From positions 186,001 through 250,000 of the forward strand of contig JAEWOS010000003.1 in the NCBI GenBank assembly GCA_023460855.1: 64,000 nucleotides of DNA. The letters are read 5' to 3'. Source of the DNA: Bacteroidota bacterium. Lineage in GTDB: Bacteria; Bacteroidota; Bacteroidia; Flavobacteriales; Weeksellaceae. The position numbers and the translations under genes were made by a program. Below the pieces are notes generated by a model. The model was not told the DNA's origin and did no database searches. It saw only the letters and a program-made list of their open reading frames with translations. Below are positions 7,829 to 16,166 of this stretch, piece by piece (position 1 is the stretch's first letter; each line of letters begins with the position of its first letter).

Positions 7829-9931
7829 TTACCGTACAATATAACGAAGACCAAGAAATCCTCTGATGCCCTGATTTGCGGCATACATATAAGATGGATC
7901 AAATAATAATCCGTACGGATTTTCGGGAGTCTGCATTACATTTCCCGACGGGTCAAATGATACTTCCTGGTTAAAAGGATCGTGACTTCTCGCTATAAGA
8001 AATGGGACGTTCTTTGCCGGTGTCCAGTTTAAAATATTCTTGATCCCGCCAAAAAATTCCCAGTTTTTAAATCCGGTAAAGGTGAACTGGATATTCTGTA
8101 CACTCCACCACGGAGACTCGGGACTTCGGGGATCATGATCTCCGGCCAAAGGCAGCAACATCGGGCTGTAGAGGTTTCCTGTATAATCAACATTAAGTTT
8201 CCACTCCGGAATCTGATAGGTAATTCCCCACGTTGCAGAGAAATTTTTGGTAAGAAACGGCCGGGATTTCACTCCATTTTCAACGATGGAATTATTCATC
8301 AAAGTTGCTCCCAACAACATCTTCCAGCCGCTTATCAGCGTCAGGTCGGTGTTAATACCTATTCCTTTGCTTACCGAGAATCCATCGAGATTTCCATAAA
8401 TAATCTGTTGTTTATCCGTTTCATAATCGGGAACGATCCGGTTGGAAAAATGGGTGTAAAATGCTGTCCCTTCTATATCGAGATACCCCTGCTCAAAAAA
8501 GAATTTCTTAATGAAATTTAGATTAATATTATACGATTTCTCGGGATTGAGTTCTTCTTCCAGTATTACAGTTCTGCCGCCGGTTAAAGCCGCATGATCT
8601 TCTGTGAACAGATTAACAACCCTAAAACCGGTACCCGCATTCAGCCGAAAAAATGAATCATCATTCAGAGAATATTTGTAAGCAAAACGTGGAGTAAATA
8701 TCGTTCCGTGATGGTTATGCAGATCCAATCTCGCCCCCAACAGCACTTTATGCTTCTCTGCTAGAGCAATTTCATCCTGAACGAAGATACCGGGCAACCA
8801 GGTTTTATCCGGATTATTTTCTGCGTTTGCTGCAGCTGTTGCAGGCGTATTGTCATCATAGAACTGGTATCGCAATGCAAAACCGGCCAGAAGATCGTGG
8901 TTTTTCAGTTTTTTATCCCAGACTAACTGACCGAAACCTATATTCTGTTGCGCAATATAGCTGGTTTGCCCGTATCTGCTGTCCTGAGCATGACGGATGT
9001 ATGAAAAACCAAGCATTAACTTTTCATTCAACGGAAGCTGATACTGACCAAAAATTTCTGTCCTGCCGGTATAAATACTCTCTCCATAAACTTCGTTTCC
9101 GCCGCGATAGTTTCGGTTCCACTCCGTTTGTCCGCCCCACCTGTCTTCATATAAAAACCTTCCTGCAATGCTGAAAATACGGTTTTGCGGACGGGAAAAA
9201 TTCCATTTTTGAAAAACCGAAATTCGATCCTGCAAAGGAAGATCAGTAAAACCGTCCTCATTCATATCTATCGGATTTTGAAAATTGAAATAGCTAATCC
9301 CTGTTAAAACATCGGTGTTTTCCCCAGGTTCAAATTTAAATCCCAAGTCTGTGTTATATTCTCCCCAGCCTGTCGAGAAAATGTCGGCGGTAAATTTCGG
9401 AGCAGCAAACGCTCTTTTCGTAATAATATTAATCAGTCCGCCAACAGCTTCACTTCCGTAAAGTGAGGATGCCGGTCCTTTGATGATTTCAATTCTTTCA
9501 ATGAGTGAATTAGGAATTCCGGAAAGACCATACACTGTTCCCAGCGAACTCACCATAGGCATTCCGTCAATCATTACCATGGTATAGGAACCTTCCAGTC
9601 CGTTAATATGTATATCGCCCGTATTGCAGACGCTGCAGTTGATCTGAGGCTTTACTCCGTTAACGTTCTGAAGAGCCTCAAAAACATTTGGTGTAGGATT
9701 TTTCTTCAGGAATGTGGGTGAATAAACTTCTACGGGAACCGGTGTTTCGAGACGACGGACCGATTTCATGGTTCCTGAGATTACCACTTCATCAATATCA
9801 TTGTTCACCCGATCAATAATAACCGTATCATTCTTATCGATCGCAGCAGAAACGATGGTATCAGTCTGTGCTCGACAAATCTTTATTGAAAGAATTAATA
9901 ACAGGATAAACGTAGCACCGCACTTCATCAT
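7829..9931 (-). CDS. TonB-dependent outer-membrane receptor, probable metal or metallophore uptake
   Basis: The 700-residue outer-membrane receptor has a signal peptide (about 1-21, ending C-R-A-Q) and a TonB-box-like D-E-V-V-I-S-G at 47-53. The plug (about 55-170) has I-E-I-I-K-G-P-A-S-S-L-Y-G-S-E-A-V-G-G-L-I-N-I-I-T, followed by a long aromatic-rich beta barrel ending in L-R-Y-I-V-R. The plug contains a C-S-V-C pair (Cys99, Cys102) before G-D-I-H-I-N-G. It resembles the CirA/FepA/BtuB group and has no carboxypeptidase-like N-terminal extension. The perfect palindrome upstream is identical to that of mntH, so I infer control by a metal-responsive repressor; the substrate (iron, manganese or a chelate) is unknown. 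Confidence 0.9.
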   Translation of the reverse strand: MMKCGATFILLLILSIKICRAQTDTIVSAAIDKNDTVIIDRVNNDIDEVVISGTMKSVRRLETPVPVEVYSPTFLKKNPTPNVFEALQNVNGVKPQINCSVCNTGDIHINGLEGSYTMVMIDGMPMVSSLGTVYGLSGIPNSLIERIEIIKGPASSLYGSEAVGGLINIITKRAFAAPKFTADIFSTGWGEYNTDLGFKFEPGENTDVLTGISYFNFQNPIDMNEDGFTDLPLQDRISVFQKWNFSRPQNRIFSIAGRFLYEDRWGGQTEWNRNYRGGNEVYGESIYTGRTEIFGQYQLPLNEKLMLGFSYIRHAQDSRYGQTSYIAQQNIGFGQLVWDKKLKNHDLLAGFALRYQFYDDNTPATAAANAENNPDKTWLPGIFVQDEIALAEKHKVLLGARLDLHNHHGTIFTPRFAYKYSLNDDSFFRLNAGTGFRVVNLFTEDHAALTGGRTVILEEELNPEKSYNINLNFIKKFFFEQGYLDIEGTAFYTHFSNRIVPDYETDKQQIIYGNLDGFSVSKGIGINTDLTLISGWKMLLGATLMNNSIVENGVKSRPFLTKNFSATWGITYQIPEWKLNVDYTGNLYSPMLLPLAGDHDPRSPESPWWSVQNIQFTFTGFKNWEFFGGIKNILNWTPAKNVPFLIARSHDPFNQEVSFDPSGNVMQTPENPYGLLFDPSYMYAANQGIRGFLGLRYIVR

Positions 9932-9960
9932 AATTTTTTTTGGCGGTACAATATATTATA

Positions 9961-9976
9961 GTTAGATTAATCTAAC
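9961..9976. promoter_or_regulatory. 16-bp palindromic operator, DtxR/MntR-like
   Basis: GTTAGATTAATCTAAC is a perfect 16-bp palindrome starting 30 bp upstream of the receptor ATG. It is base-for-base identical to the one at 14687-14702 upstream of mntH and resembles the TTAGGTTAACCTAA-type sites of the DtxR family. A degenerate second copy with an intact right half lies at about 9984-9998. Confidence 0.75.
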
Positions 9977-10010
9977 AATAAATTTAATATTAATCTAAGT
10001 CTAAATTTTT

Positions 10011-10044
10011 TTCAAAAAAAAAAGAGAGGCCGAAACCTCTCTTT
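10011..10044 (-). terminator. Intrinsic terminator of the DUF4920 gene
   Basis: The 9-bp stem 10021-10029/10036-10044 is followed on the - strand by a run of T. The transcribed loop contains TTTCGG. Confidence 0.85.
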
Positions 10045-10066
10045 ATATTCCTGTCGTCAGGAAAGT

Positions 10067-10555
10067 TTATTTTACCACTTTAATTCCTTTTGCCAGAACA
10101 CGGTATTCCATTTTCGGCTTGGTAATCATTGCAATTTCTTCTTTGGATTTCCCCTGATCTTCCGCATAGTGCTGAAGTTCTTTTACAGAAGATTCTTTCC
10201 TGGAAACATCAGCGTGAAGCAGTACGGTTTTCCCCATTGCCGACATTGGCAGGAAGAACGCATAGTCTTTCATTTTCACAAAAACGTTTTCATTTTTTGA
10301 ATTTTTCAGCGTAATCCAGCATCCTTTTTTCTCGCAAACGCCGGAAACTTCTCCTCTGATGATTACGTCTTTCAGTTCATCAGTTTTGCCCAATGCAGTA
10401 ATTACCTGATCCGGACTCTGAACGTTGAACGTAATATCTTCTGAAACGCCTGCTCCGTATTCTGTTCCGGGAAGGGCTTCAGCAATTTTCACAGGTTTCT
10501 GGGCAAACACGGTTACCGAAAAACCGAACATCATTAATAATAACAATTTTTTCAT
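10067..10555 (-). CDS. Secreted DUF4920 domain protein
   Basis: The 162-residue protein has a signal peptide (MKKLLLL, cleavage near V-F-A-Q at 18-19). Its beta-rich domain carries I-I-R-G-E-V-S-G-V-C-E-K-K-G-C-W-I-T-L and V-K-M-K-D-Y-A-F-F-L-P, the pattern of DUF4920. The two cysteines spaced C-x4-C could form a disulfide or hold a metal; no activity is known. The -7 box TAAATTTG at 10561-10568 predicts that transcription starts exactly at the ATG. It lies directly downstream of the di-haem peroxidase gene, which may hint at a shared envelope redox role (inference). Confidence 0.82.
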   Translation of the reverse strand: MKKLLLLMMFGFSVTVFAQKPVKIAEALPGTEYGAGVSEDITFNVQSPDQVITALGKTDELKDVIIRGEVSGVCEKKGCWITLKNSKNENVFVKMKDYAFFLPMSAMGKTVLLHADVSRKESSVKELQHYAEDQGKSKEEIAMITKPKMEYRVLAKGIKVVK

Positions 10556-10560
10556 AGGTG

Positions 10561-10568
10561 CAAATTTA
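10561..10568 (-). promoter_or_regulatory. -7 box (TAAATTTG) of the DUF4920 gene, leaderless arrangement
   Basis: This exact TAnnTTTG match ends 6 nt before the A of the ATG at 10555. It lies in the 15-bp gap after the peroxidase stop codon. Confidence 0.55.
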
Positions 10569-10570
10569 CA

Positions 10571-11707
10571 TTATTTTGGTAATACAGGGGGTCTGATTTT
10601 TTCCCTGTAACTGTGTAGTGTTTTGAGGAAGTTTTCGATATCGTCGAGTTCAGATTCGTCTGAGGCAAAGGACGTTATCATTTCTGATTTTTTCGAAATT
10701 AGGGCACCTTTCGAAACTACTTTTTCGTCGGGCATTCCGTCGCTGTACTGTTCCAGAACTTCGCGCAGATCGGCAAACATTCCGTTGTGCATATAAGGAC
10801 CGGTTTTGGAAACTTCACGCATCGTCGGCGTCTTAAATTTACCGACGTCTTCCGGATTCTTGGTGATTTCATATCTGCCCAGATCTTCTTCCTGAGTTCC
10901 AATCTGCGTAAGCCCAAGATTGTGATATTTGTTATCCGAGAAATACGGCGTATTGTGGCAGTTGATGCAATTGGCTTTCGTGCGGAAAAAATGCAGTCCG
11001 CGAACTTCTGAATCCGTGAAAAGTTTTTTGTCCCCGGAAATAAATTTATCGAATTTTGAAGGCGGACTCACCAGCGTTCTTTCAAAAGTTGCTATTGCTT
11101 TTGCCACGCGGTCTTCGGTTACTTTTTTATCGCCAAAAGCCTTGATAAAGTAATCCTGGTAACCTTTAATTTTCCTGATGCTTCTGACAGCCAGCCTGGA
11201 ATGCATATTCATTTCGATCGGGCTTTCCAGCGGTGTTTTCACCTGTTCTTCCAGCGTTACAGCGCGTCCGTCCCAAAAATAATCATCGGAAAAAGCAACA
11301 TTTACAATCGTCGGAGTGTTACGCACGCCCTGTTGTCTATCGTGTCCGTAAGAAACTCTGCGCACATCCGCCCACATCAGTTCGGGATCATGGCAGCTCG
11401 CACAGGAAATCTGTCTCGACTGTGAAATTCTCGGATCGAAAAACAGAAGTTTGCCAAGTTCAGCCTTCGCATCTGAATACGGATTGTTTTCCGGAAATAC
11501 CACTTTCGGCAGAACGCCGATATCCTTAAAACCTTCGCGCGCTTCATCGAAAAGCAAAGCTTCGGGCCAAAGATCAGGATTTCCGCTTCCGTAAAGATCG
11601 CGTAGTTCCGCTTTGGAATAGCCGTAATAAACCTTTTCATACGATGTAAAGGAATAAACAGCTGCAATAAGAACCAGCAAAAAAAACGGCGTTTTCAGGT
11701 TTTTCAT
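10571..11707 (-). CDS. Di-haem cytochrome c peroxidase (CcpA/MauG superfamily)
   Basis: This periplasmic enzyme reduces hydrogen peroxide with electrons from small cytochromes, or acts as a MauG-like oxidase. It has 378 residues. An N-terminal hydrophobic segment (about 7-20) serves as signal or anchor. Two c-type haem sites are present: C-A-S-C-H at 102-106 and C-I-N-C-H at 247-251. After the second site come the expected F-K-T-P-T-x-R-x-V and G-P-Y-M-H-N-G-M-F motifs, the latter supplying a Met/His ligand region. F-W-D-G-R is also conserved. The -7 box lies 10 bp before the ATG. DUF4920 follows on the same strand. Confidence 0.92.
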   Translation of the reverse strand: MKNLKTPFFLLVLIAAVYSFTSYEKVYYGYSKAELRDLYGSGNPDLWPEALLFDEAREGFKDIGVLPKVVFPENNPYSDAKAELGKLLFFDPRISQSRQISCASCHDPELMWADVRRVSYGHDRQQGVRNTPTIVNVAFSDDYFWDGRAVTLEEQVKTPLESPIEMNMHSRLAVRSIRKIKGYQDYFIKAFGDKKVTEDRVAKAIATFERTLVSPPSKFDKFISGDKKLFTDSEVRGLHFFRTKANCINCHNTPYFSDNKYHNLGLTQIGTQEEDLGRYEITKNPEDVGKFKTPTMREVSKTGPYMHNGMFADLREVLEQYSDGMPDEKVVSKGALISKKSEMITSFASDESELDDIENFLKTLHSYREKIRPPVLPK

Positions 11708-11717
11708 AAATGCGCGA

Positions 11718-11725
11718 CAAAAATA
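11718..11725 (-). promoter_or_regulatory. -7 box (TATTTTTG) of the peroxidase gene
   Basis: This exact TAnnTTTG match predicts a leader of about 5 nt before the ATG at 11707. Confidence 0.5.
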
Positions 11726-11821
11726 AGCATTCTCCTATTCAGTAAAAGCTACAGAGATATTTATCATACTTATTACATGGTATTGATTGCCAAAACCACC
11801 GTATGTTAAAAATGATTTTTC

Positions 11822-11850
11822 ACAAAAAAAAGAGGCCTAAACCTCTTTTT
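11822..11850 (-). terminator. Intrinsic terminator of the DUF4476 gene
   Basis: An 8-bp stem (11828-11835/11842-11849) has a CCTAAA loop and is flanked by A/T runs. It is similar in form to the hairpins at 10021 and 13016. Confidence 0.8.
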
Positions 11851-11854
11851 CTGA

Positions 11855-12766
11855 TTACATTCCGTTGATGTAGCGCTGCAGTTCCTGTTTTGAACTGTTG
11901 GAAACAAGCGCTCCGTAAACTGCATAGTAATTCTGCCTGTCCACGCATCTTGAATATAATTTTTTCGCTACTTCCAGCCGTTTGCTTTCCATGACAAACA
12001 CGGACATGATTTCGCGGATCTGCAGCGCTGAAAACGCAGAGTTTGCTGCCTGCGCTGAGATGAACTGCAGTTTCCTGTTGTCTGTACCGTTCATCATCAG
12101 CATATCCATGAATCTGTTGAAATGATCACCGGACATTACATTTCCGCCACCGAAATATCCTGAATTGCCATATCCGTTATTGAATGTTCCGTTGTTATAG
12201 GAATTGTTGTAAGGACTGTTCCACACGTCATCCCACTGATTGAAACCGTACGTCTGGTTGCGCACCGGCACCGTATCTAGCAGATAAAGTCCCTGCCTCG
12301 TAAAGAAATCCAGAATCATTCTGCTGTAATTCTGTACATTCAGGCGCGTTCTGTAAATCAGAAAATTTCCTTCATAGATAGAAATCGGCATAGATCCCGA
12401 ACCTAAGTCAAAAAATCTGAATTTTCCTGTTGAATTGCTGATCTGCTGATCTCCAATCTGAACGGTGAAATAACCGCCTTCAGGAATTCTCAAAAACACT
12501 TCGGAATAACCAAAATTCTGATTCCAGTGATATTGTGGATACTGTGCAGAAGAATTATTCTGACCGCGCATTCCGTTTGGCGTTGTGAATACGCCCCGTC
12601 TTTCTGTTTCTGTAGTTTTTGTAGCGGAATTTACTGCTGATTTTTGCTGAGTCCGCATTTCCGCAGTGGAAGCTTCATTTCTTAACAGTTCTCCGGCTTT
12701 TCCGGCTTCCTGTCCAAAGGCAATCATCCCAAAGATCACTGCACCTAAAGTAAAATATTTTTTCAT
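11855..12766 (-). CDS. Secreted DUF4476 domain protein
   Basis: The 303-residue protein has a signal peptide (MKKYFTLGAVIFG, ending near F-G-Q at 18-19). A region at about 80-165 resembles a PEGA-like beta domain (V-F-L-R-I-P-E-G-G-Y-F-T-V). It is followed by an Asn/Gly/Tyr-rich linker (about 175-205) and a helical C-terminal domain with S-A-Q-A-A-N-S-A-F-S-A-L-Q-I-R-E-I-M and E-S-K-R-L-E-V-A-K-K-L-Y, which matches DUF4476. The function of DUF4476 is unknown; it often occurs in envelope proteins of Bacteroidota. It is a single gene with its own terminator. Confidence 0.8.
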   Translation of the reverse strand: MKKYFTLGAVIFGMIAFGQEAGKAGELLRNEASTAEMRTQQKSAVNSATKTTETERRGVFTTPNGMRGQNNSSAQYPQYHWNQNFGYSEVFLRIPEGGYFTVQIGDQQISNSTGKFRFFDLGSGSMPISIYEGNFLIYRTRLNVQNYSRMILDFFTRQGLYLLDTVPVRNQTYGFNQWDDVWNSPYNNSYNNGTFNNGYGNSGYFGGGNVMSGDHFNRFMDMLMMNGTDNRKLQFISAQAANSAFSALQIREIMSVFVMESKRLEVAKKLYSRCVDRQNYYAVYGALVSNSSKQELQRYINGM

Positions 12767-13015
12767 CCTGATAAATTTTAGAATTTGTACTGATTCGTAT
12801 TATTCTACAAATGTGCCAAAATGGAAACTATCACATAAACTCCCGTTAAAAACGAAAATATTTTATAATTAATAGTTATATATTGAATATATTTAATTAA
12901 TTACACCAAAATTATTCACAAATACGAAAAATATTCTGCTGAAAACTCTGATTCTGAAGTATCTACTTGTTTTCCAGAATATTAGGATCGCCATCGCAGG
13001 ATCAACACAATAAAA
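12767..13015. other. AT-rich intergenic stretch, no gene seen
   Basis: This is very AT-rich sequence between the DUF4476 start and the lpdA terminator. The near-match CACATTTG, one base from a -7 box, lies about 50 bp upstream of the DUF4476 ATG on the - strand. I see no ORF, RNA or repeat that I can support. Confidence 0.4.
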
Positions 13016-13041
13016 AAAAGAGAAGCCGAAACTTCTCTTTT
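13012..13041 (-). terminator. Intrinsic terminator of lpdA
   Basis: The 10-bp stem 13016-13025/13032-13041 is perfect. The transcribed loop is TTTCGG and an A run on the + strand gives the T tail. Confidence 0.85.
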
Positions 13042-13064
13042 AATATTTTTCATGTGAATCACTA

Positions 13065-14468
13065 TTACATATGAATTGCAATTTTTCCGGTTGCATCCAA
13101 AGCGGCTTCTTTAATGGCTTCTGCAAAAGTTGGGTGCGCGTGAGACATTCTTGCGATATCTTCGGCACTTGCACGGAATTCCATGGCAGTAACAGCAGCG
13201 GCAATCATATCTGCAGCTCTTGCGCCAATCATGTGAACACCTAAAACTTCATCGGTTTTTTCATCAGCAATAATTTTGATGAATCCGTCAATATCTCCTG
13301 AAGCACGGCTTCTTCCCAAAGCTCTCATCGGGAAATTACCTACTTTAATCGCTTTTCCTTCTTCTTTCAGCTGCTCTTCGGTTTTTCCAACTCCGGCAAC
13401 TTCCGGCCAGGTGTAAACAACTCCAGGAATTAAATTGTAATTGATGTGAGGTTTTTGTCCGGCCAACTGTTCTGCCACCAAAACGCCTTCTTCAGACGCT
13501 TTGTGAGCCAACATCGCTCCCTGAATTACATCACCGATTGCATAAATATTCGAAACATTGGTTTGAAGATGCTCATTCACTTTAACTCTTCCTCTTTCGT
13601 CCAGTTCAACACCTGCTTTTTCAACAGCCAAACCATCGGTGTAAGGTCTTCTTCCCACAGAAACCAAAACATAATCACCTTCAACAGAAACTTCCGCTCC
13701 TTTCTTATCTTTCCCGCTTACTTTTACGGTATTACCGTTTCTTTCAACCGCTTCAACCGCTGTAGAAAGCATGAATTTTACGCCCTGTTTTTTCAGAACT
13801 TTCTGAAGTTCCTTCGACAAAGCACCATCCATTCCCGGAATAATTTTGTCCATGTATTCCACAACCGTTACTTCAGAGCCGAGTCTTTTACAAACCGAAC
13901 CCAGTTCCAGACCGATAACTCCACCACCGATTACAACAAGATGTTTCGGAATTTCTTTCAGGTTTAACGCTTCCGTAGAAGTGATGATTCTTTCTTTGTC
14001 AATATTGATGAATGGCAACGATGAAGGTTTGGAACCAGTTGCGATAATGATATTTTTCGATTCTATGACTTCTGAAGAACCGTCGTCTTTCGTTACTTTT
14101 ACATGAGTCGCGTCTTCAAAACTTCCGACACCTTGGAAAACAGTAATTTTGTTTTTGTCCATCAGGAACTGAATCCCTTTCGTTGTCTGGTCCACCACTT
14201 CGTTTTTACGCTCTACCATTCTTGCGATATCCGCTTTCGGCGATTCAACAGAAATTCCGTGGCTGGCAAAATTATGAACAGCGTTGTGAAAATGCTCAGA
14301 ACTGTCCAGAAGCGCTTTCGAAGGAATACACCCGACATTCAGACAGGTACCTCCCATCGTAGGATATTTTTCAATAATCGCTGTTTTGAAACCTAACTGT
14401 GCTGCGCGGATCGCTGCTACATATCCGCCGGGACCGGAACCGATAACCGTCACATCGAATTGACTCAT
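13065..14468 (-). CDS. lpdA: Dihydrolipoyl dehydrogenase (E3)
   Basis: This FAD enzyme reoxidises dihydrolipoamide in 2-oxoacid dehydrogenase complexes and glycine cleavage, producing NADH. The 467 residues match the family. The FAD motif G-x-G-P-G-G at 10-15 and the redox pair Cys42/Cys47 in G-G-T-C-L-N-V-G-C-I-P are present. A second Rossmann motif G-G-G-V-I-G-L-E-L-G binds NAD. The C-terminal H-A-H-P-T-F-A-E interface motif supplies the catalytic His/Glu. A lipoyl E2 gene lies 8 kb away at 21778 and may be a partner, but E1 genes are not in the window. Confidence 0.96.
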   Translation of the reverse strand: MSQFDVTVIGSGPGGYVAAIRAAQLGFKTAIIEKYPTMGGTCLNVGCIPSKALLDSSEHFHNAVHNFASHGISVESPKADIARMVERKNEVVDQTTKGIQFLMDKNKITVFQGVGSFEDATHVKVTKDDGSSEVIESKNIIIATGSKPSSLPFINIDKERIITSTEALNLKEIPKHLVVIGGGVIGLELGSVCKRLGSEVTVVEYMDKIIPGMDGALSKELQKVLKKQGVKFMLSTAVEAVERNGNTVKVSGKDKKGAEVSVEGDYVLVSVGRRPYTDGLAVEKAGVELDERGRVKVNEHLQTNVSNIYAIGDVIQGAMLAHKASEEGVLVAEQLAGQKPHINYNLIPGVVYTWPEVAGVGKTEEQLKEEGKAIKVGNFPMRALGRSRASGDIDGFIKIIADEKTDEVLGVHMIGARAADMIAAAVTAMEFRASAEDIARMSHAHPTFAEAIKEAALDATGKIAIHM

Positions 14469-14525
14469 TTTTATTTTTTATTTAAAAGATTTTAAAAAGT
14501 TGATGCTTTATTGATAAAAGCCCTG

Positions 14526-14533
14526 CAAAATTA
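14526..14533 (-). promoter_or_regulatory. -7 box (TAATTTTG) of lpdA
   Basis: This exact TAnnTTTG match predicts a leader of about 52 nt. Confidence 0.45.
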
Positions 14534-14679
14534 CGAAAAAATCATCATCGAACGACTTTGATGGAAGTCCCGCATAAATAAAAACCTGACTTTGTAACTG
14601 CGCATCAATTTTCCTGAAAGACATTTGGCTCCGATTCTCTATCCGCTGAAAATTTTCACAAAAATTAGAAAACATTGGC

Positions 14680-14702
14680 TACTTTTGTTAGATTAATCTA
14701 AC
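14680..14702 (+). promoter_or_regulatory. mntH promoter with overlapping 16-bp palindromic operator
   Basis: The -7 box TACTTTTG (14680-14687) shares its last base with the perfect palindrome GTTAGATTAATCTAAC (14687-14702). By the rnpB calibration transcription would start near 14693, in the middle of the palindrome, which is the geometry expected for a repressor site. The ATG is at 14711. Confidence 0.75.
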
Positions 14703-14710
14703 TTTGCAGC

Positions 14711-16039
14711 ATGAGCAAAAAAGGCTGGCGCTCCGAACGCAGTTCCAACAGTTTATCTGAATCTTTTTCTTCGGTTCATGTTCCGAAAGATGCGGGATTC
14801 TGGCGCAAGCTTTTCGCATTTGCAGGTCCCGGAATGATGGTAGCTGTTGGCTATATGGATCCCGGAAACTGGGCGACAGATATTGCCGGTGGTGCAAAAT
14901 TCGGCTATACCCTGCTCGCAGTAATCCTCATTTCGAATTTATTCGCAATGGTTTTGCAGCATCTTTCAGTGAAACTTGGCGTTGTTGCAGAACGTGATCT
15001 TGCGCAGGCCTGCAAAGACCACTTTAACCCAAAAGTGAACTTCGTGCTGTGGGTTTTCTGTGAAATTGCAATTGCAGCCATGGATCTTGCAGAAGTAATC
15101 GGAACTGCTATTGCCCTGAATTTGCTATTCGGAATTCCGCTGACATGGGGAGTTGCGATTACCATCATAGACGTATTTATCATTCTGATGCTTCAGGCAA
15201 AAGGATTTCGGTGGCTGGAAAGTGTGGTTGCCGGTCTCATTTTTATCATCCTGCTTTGTTTTGGTTATGAACTGATTTTAACCAGACCGGATATTTTCCC
15301 AATTCTTGAAGGCCTGGTTCCGAAAAAAGAAATCGTAACCAATCCTTCCATGCTATACATCGCAATCGGTATTCTGGGAGCTACGGTTATGCCTCATAAT
15401 CTGTATCTGCACAGCAGCATCATCCAGACAAGAAATTACGAGAGAACTGAAGAAGGAAAAAAGGAAGCGATCAAATTTGGAACGATCGACAGCACCGCTT
15501 CACTAATGATCGCATTTTTCATCAATGCAGCGATTTTAATTGTTGCTGCTGCAACTTTTCATGGAACACCATACGAAGATATTGCAGATATTCACGATGC
15601 GCACCGAATGCTGGAACCCTTGCTCGGCACTTCACTCGCAAGTATAGCCTTTGCAGTAGCACTACTCGCATCCGGACAAAATTCCACCTTAACAGGAACG
15701 CTTGCCGGACAAATCGTAATGGAAGGTTTTCTGAATATCCGGTTAAAACCCTGGCTGCGAAGGCTGATTACCAGATTGATTGCCGTAGTTCCCGCATTTA
15801 TTGTTTCAGTGCTGTACGGCGCAGAAGGAACTGCAGATCTACTGGTTTTAAGTCAGGTCATTCTTTCGATGCAACTAAGTTTTGCCGTGGTACCGCTCGT
15901 GATGTTTACGAACAGTAAATTAAAAATGGGGAAATTTGTAAACGGCAGCATCCTTAAAATCATTGTATGGATTATCACAGCCATTATAGTTTTTCTTAAT
16001 TTATATCTGCTTTACGAAACTTTTTTCCCTTCCGCCTAA
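14711..16039 (+). CDS. mntH: Nramp-family divalent metal (Mn2+/Fe2+) transporter
   Basis: This proton-coupled inner-membrane importer takes up manganese and other divalent metals. The 442 residues with 11 or so hydrophobic segments match the family. The metal-binding motif D-P-G-N at residues 50-53 (unwound TM1) and M-P-H-N at 227-230 (TM6) are intact, supplying the Asp, Asn and Met ligands. The first 30 residues are a hydrophilic Ser-rich cytoplasmic tail. A DtxR/MntR-like palindrome covers the predicted transcription start, so repression by metal-loaded regulator is likely (inference). It is a single gene. Confidence 0.95.
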   Translation: MSKKGWRSERSSNSLSESFSSVHVPKDAGFWRKLFAFAGPGMMVAVGYMDPGNWATDIAGGAKFGYTLLAVILISNLFAMVLQHLSVKLGVVAERDLAQACKDHFNPKVNFVLWVFCEIAIAAMDLAEVIGTAIALNLLFGIPLTWGVAITIIDVFIILMLQAKGFRWLESVVAGLIFIILLCFGYELILTRPDIFPILEGLVPKKEIVTNPSMLYIAIGILGATVMPHNLYLHSSIIQTRNYERTEEGKKEAIKFGTIDSTASLMIAFFINAAILIVAAATFHGTPYEDIADIHDAHRMLEPLLGTSLASIAFAVALLASGQNSTLTGTLAGQIVMEGFLNIRLKPWLRRLITRLIAVVPAFIVSVLYGAEGTADLLVLSQVILSMQLSFAVVPLVMFTNSKLKMGKFVNGSILKIIVWIITAIIVFLNLYLLYETFFPSA

Positions 16040-16104
16040 AACAATAAAACACGAGTTCACTTTTCGGAACATGCTGTGTATTTCCTTACAGCTAATTCTG
16101 CCCT

Positions 16105-16137
16105 TTTGTCCGCAAAAATTATTTGGCAGTAATTTTG
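16105..16137 (+). promoter_or_regulatory. Consensus promoter of grpE-dnaJ (TTTG-N21-TAATTTTG)
   Basis: The -33 element TTTG (16105-16108) and the -7 box TAATTTTG (16130-16137) are separated by 21 bp, a full match to the flavobacterial consensus. The predicted leader is about 24 nt. Confidence 0.75.
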
Positions 16138-16166
16138 AAAATGAGTGTTAACTAAACCAAAGTAAT

